Shown: in pieces, positions 61,865 to 64,000 of the stretch
Numbering within the stretch: position 1 is the stretch's first letter
Layout: every line of letters starts with the position of its first letter
Assembly: GCF_000260415.1 (NCBI RefSeq)
Contig: NZ_BACP01000003.1
Location: 1-64,000, forward strand
Direction of reading: 5' to 3'
DNA: 64,000 nt
Origin: Liquorilactobacillus mali KCTC 3596 = DSM 20444
GTDB lineage: Bacteria > Bacillota > Bacilli > Lactobacillales > Lactobacillaceae
The notes under the pieces: model-generated
Told to the model about the DNA's origin: nothing
The model's input: only the letters and a program-made list of their open reading frames with translations
The model's database searches: none
Translations under genes and position numbers: made by a program

Positions 61865-64000
61865 CATTTACGGATATGGTCGCTTTGTTGATCGTCATTT
61901 TGATATTTCAAATGATTTTCAAGTTGTTACGGGGGAAAACGAGTCCGGTAAGTCTACATTCATGTCATTTATTAGCTCAATTTTATTTGGATTCCCAACT
62001 AAACGAGAAAAAAATGAGAGTTATGTACCCAAAAAAGGTAGTATCTATGGTGGCAATTTAGTAGTTTTACAACATGGGCAAAAGTATTTGATTGAGCGCA
62101 TCAACAGTGATAAAGGCAATAATTTATCAATAGTAAACAAACAAAATGATGAAAAAATTCCAGAAAGTATATTAAAGAAATGGTTATCAGGAATCGATAA
62201 ACAGCTATTCAATGAAATTTATGCTGTAAATCAAACTGGTTTACGTGCAATATTGGATTTAAAGCCTAATGAACTCGAGAGAAATTTTTACAGCATTGCA
62301 ACCAGTGGCAGTCAAGAAATCTTTGAAATGCAAAAGAAGTTTTTGAAGGCAGCTGGAGAATTATATAAACCTAATGGCAGAGTCCCTAAAATTAATGTTA
62401 TGCTCAAAGACTATGATAGGCAGCAAAAAAACTTACAACATTTAATTAATAGAATGGACGAGTCCAAGCAGCTTGAAGAGAAAATTGTCGAGTTGCAGGA
62501 GCAAAATTCACTGTTTCAACAGGAAAAAGGACAATATGAACAGAAAGTATTAGAGCTGCAGCAGCTAATCTCTTCATGGGATTCATATCAAGAGATGTTG
62601 AGTACCTCAAAAATGGTTACAGGTAATAAGGCAAAAATTACACTGGCAGTATTTGAACAAATACAGCTTCAAAATAATAAAATCAATGCAATTGAAGAGA
62701 CACTTAACAGCTTAGAAAAACAAATGGCACATGTAAAATCACAATTAGAAGAAAAAAATTTTGCAGAATTAGATTTTTATTTACGAAATAAAGATGATTT
62801 TGATAAATTATTTGTATCATTAAGTTCTTCAAGAAATCAGTCCAAACAGGCGACGGATAATACCAAAATATTAAGTAGGAGAAATAAAAAGTCAAAAAAT
62901 AGTGAAAATAATCTGATGTTTTTTGGGATACTTGGAATATCGATTTTAATATTGTTTTTTGTTTCCAACGTAGTAATAAAAAGTATTGGATTGATAGGCA
63001 TTATTGTTGGAATATATGGTTTTAGCAAAACAATCAAAAAAAATTCAGATAATAAACCTGATAGTAGGCTTGAGCAGATTTCAAGGCAGAACAATTTTGA
63101 TTTTTGTAAAGAAGAATTGGGACTTTCCACTGATTATCCAGAGAATTTAAAAAAAATCTTGAATTTTCAAAATCAAATTAAAGAACAACAAAATCATAAG
63201 GACGAGTACGAGGCAAAAAAAAGATTTTTGATTCAAGAGCAAAATGATAAACTATCTAAATTAAGGCAGGAACAAATCCAACTTGATACTCAACTCAAAG
63301 AATTTGGATATGATAACTTTACAGTTCTGAGGAATACATACTTTCAACAGCAAAATCAGATTGAAACAGAAAGCAAGTTGCATGGTTTGAAATCACAAAT
63401 TCCAAGCAGTGTAATTGGAAAATTGAAAAAGTATTCGAGCCAAAATGAGATTGAAGAAGAGAAAGATTATGTTAGTAATGAATTTAAGTTGAAAAAGGAT
63501 GATTATGATAAGCGGCTTGAACTTGTCATAAATTATAAAATTCAATTGGAAAAAATCGGGGATTCAAATGAGATAGCTGTCTTACAGCAGGAGGCAGCAA
63601 ATCAAAGAGCACAGATTAATACAAAGATTGAAGAATGGTTAGCATTGTCTCTTACTGACAGATGGCTGGATGATTACTTAGGTAAGTTATCCAAAAATAG
63701 ATTGCCACAGGTAATTAATCTTGCCACCAATTTTTTTGAAAGATTAACTAGGGGGCATTTTACTAGTATTATTTTAAAAGAAAGCCAATTTATTTTGCAG
63801 ACCAGCGATAATCAAAGTTTTAAGGTTACAGAACTATCAAGAGCGACGGCAGAACAATTATACCTATCGATGAGACTAGCATTTGTAGTTACTTTCAACA
63901 AAAAAATTGGGTTGCCAATTATAATAGATGATGGATTCGTAAATTTTGACAGAAAGCGTAAGTTCCAAATTATTGATTTATTGTTAGAAATCAGTACTGA
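61845..64000 (+). CDS. yhaN: SMC-like ATPase YhaN, cut by the window edge
   Basis: The partner ATPase of YhaO, open for 718 codons to the right edge. It begins M-K-I-L-E-A-N-I-Y-G-Y-G with Walker A G-E-N-E-S-G-K-S-T (about residue 30). Two coiled-coil arms (about 180-330 and 410-590) are separated by two membrane helices (about 358-400, F-F-G-I-L-G-I-S-I-L-I-L-F-F-V). The signature L-S-R-A-T-A-E-Q-L-Y and Walker B P-I-I-I-D-D-G-F-V-N-F-D come near 663-705, so only a short C-terminus is missing. It is shorter than B. subtilis YhaN. Confidence 0.9.
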   Translation, partial: MKILEANIYGYGRFVDRHFDISNDFQVVTGENESGKSTFMSFISSILFGFPTKREKNESYVPKKGSIYGGNLVVLQHGQKYLIERINSDKGNNLSIVNKQNDEKIPESILKKWLSGIDKQLFNEIYAVNQTGLRAILDLKPNELERNFYSIATSGSQEIFEMQKKFLKAAGELYKPNGRVPKINVMLKDYDRQQKNLQHLINRMDESKQLEEKIVELQEQNSLFQQEKGQYEQKVLELQQLISSWDSYQEMLSTSKMVTGNKAKITLAVFEQIQLQNNKINAIEETLNSLEKQMAHVKSQLEEKNFAELDFYLRNKDDFDKLFVSLSSSRNQSKQATDNTKILSRRNKKSKNSENNLMFFGILGISILILFFVSNVVIKSIGLIGIIVGIYGFSKTIKKNSDNKPDSRLEQISRQNNFDFCKEELGLSTDYPENLKKILNFQNQIKEQQNHKDEYEAKKRFLIQEQNDKLSKLRQEQIQLDTQLKEFGYDNFTVLRNTYFQQQNQIETESKLHGLKSQIPSSVIGKLKKYSSQNEIEEEKDYVSNEFKLKKDDYDKRLELVINYKIQLEKIGDSNEIAVLQQEAANQRAQINTKIEEWLALSLTDRWLDDYLGKLSKNRLPQVINLATNFFERLTRGHFTSIILKESQFILQTSDNQSFKVTELSRATAEQLYLSMRLAFVVTFNKKIGLPIIIDDGFVNFDRKRKFQIIDLLLEIST

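Overview
The window is from a low-GC Gram-positive bacterium, most likely a member of the Lactobacillaceae. The evidence is AT-rich DNA, strong AGGAGG-type ribosome binding sites, frequent GTG/TTG starts, the cggR-gap-pgk-tpiA-eno glycolytic operon, anaerobic nrdDG, and gene orders shared with Bacillus subtilis (spx-mecA-coiA-pepF-spxH-relQ-nadK-rluD; ymfF-ymfH-ymfI-ymfM-pgsA-cinA-recA; yheA-yhaO-yhaN). I cannot name the species. No rRNA or CRISPR array is present and there is one tRNA gene.

Region 1 (1-7842) is the right-hand end of a small phage-like element lying at the 3' end of a tRNA-Arg(CCG) gene. It carries a head-tail adaptor, HNH nuclease, both terminase subunits, a DUF1056-like membrane protein, portal, a fused prohead protease/major capsid protein, a gp6-like connector and an ArpU-like regulator. 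There are no tail, holin or lysin genes. This is the layout of a capsid-forming phage-inducible chromosomal island (cfPICI, a phage satellite). Two SOS-box promoters with the same geometry precede the terminase operon and a 0.3 kb region that looks like a structured RNA. An uncharacterised cargo gene sits next to the attachment site.

Region 2 (7.9-22 kb) holds rpoN, the CggR-regulated glycolytic operon, secG-rnr-smpB, a secreted 3D-domain wall protein, and an orphan short leuA behind a leucine-type attenuator with a 16-residue leader peptide ending in three Leu codons.

Region 3 (22-32 kb) holds GNAT, LURP-one and HAD genes, ung-pta-tsaE, nrdDG behind a pair of NrdR boxes, a VanX-like dipeptidase, an ABM-domain protein and a metallo-beta-lactamase-fold protein. 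Region 4 (32-49 kb) groups Spx with the Clp adaptors MecA and SpxH, then coiA, pepF, relQ, nadK, rluD, mgtE, a lactonase, guaC, RNA-modification genes and an ftsK/spoIIIE gene split by a -1 frameshift at a canonical A_AAA_AAC slippery site. Region 5 (49-64 kb) holds the M16 peptidase pair, SDR, RodZ-like protein, pgsA, cinA, recA with its own SOS box, a Crp/Fnr regulator, argR, pbp1A, yheA, yhaO and a yhaN gene that runs off the right edge.

A family of related palindromic terminator hairpins with an AAAGTTAAA-like loop recurs through the chromosomal part. The observations most worth following are the SOS-controlled satellite with its candidate RNA and cargo gene, the split ftsK, the leuA attenuator, and the repeat family.
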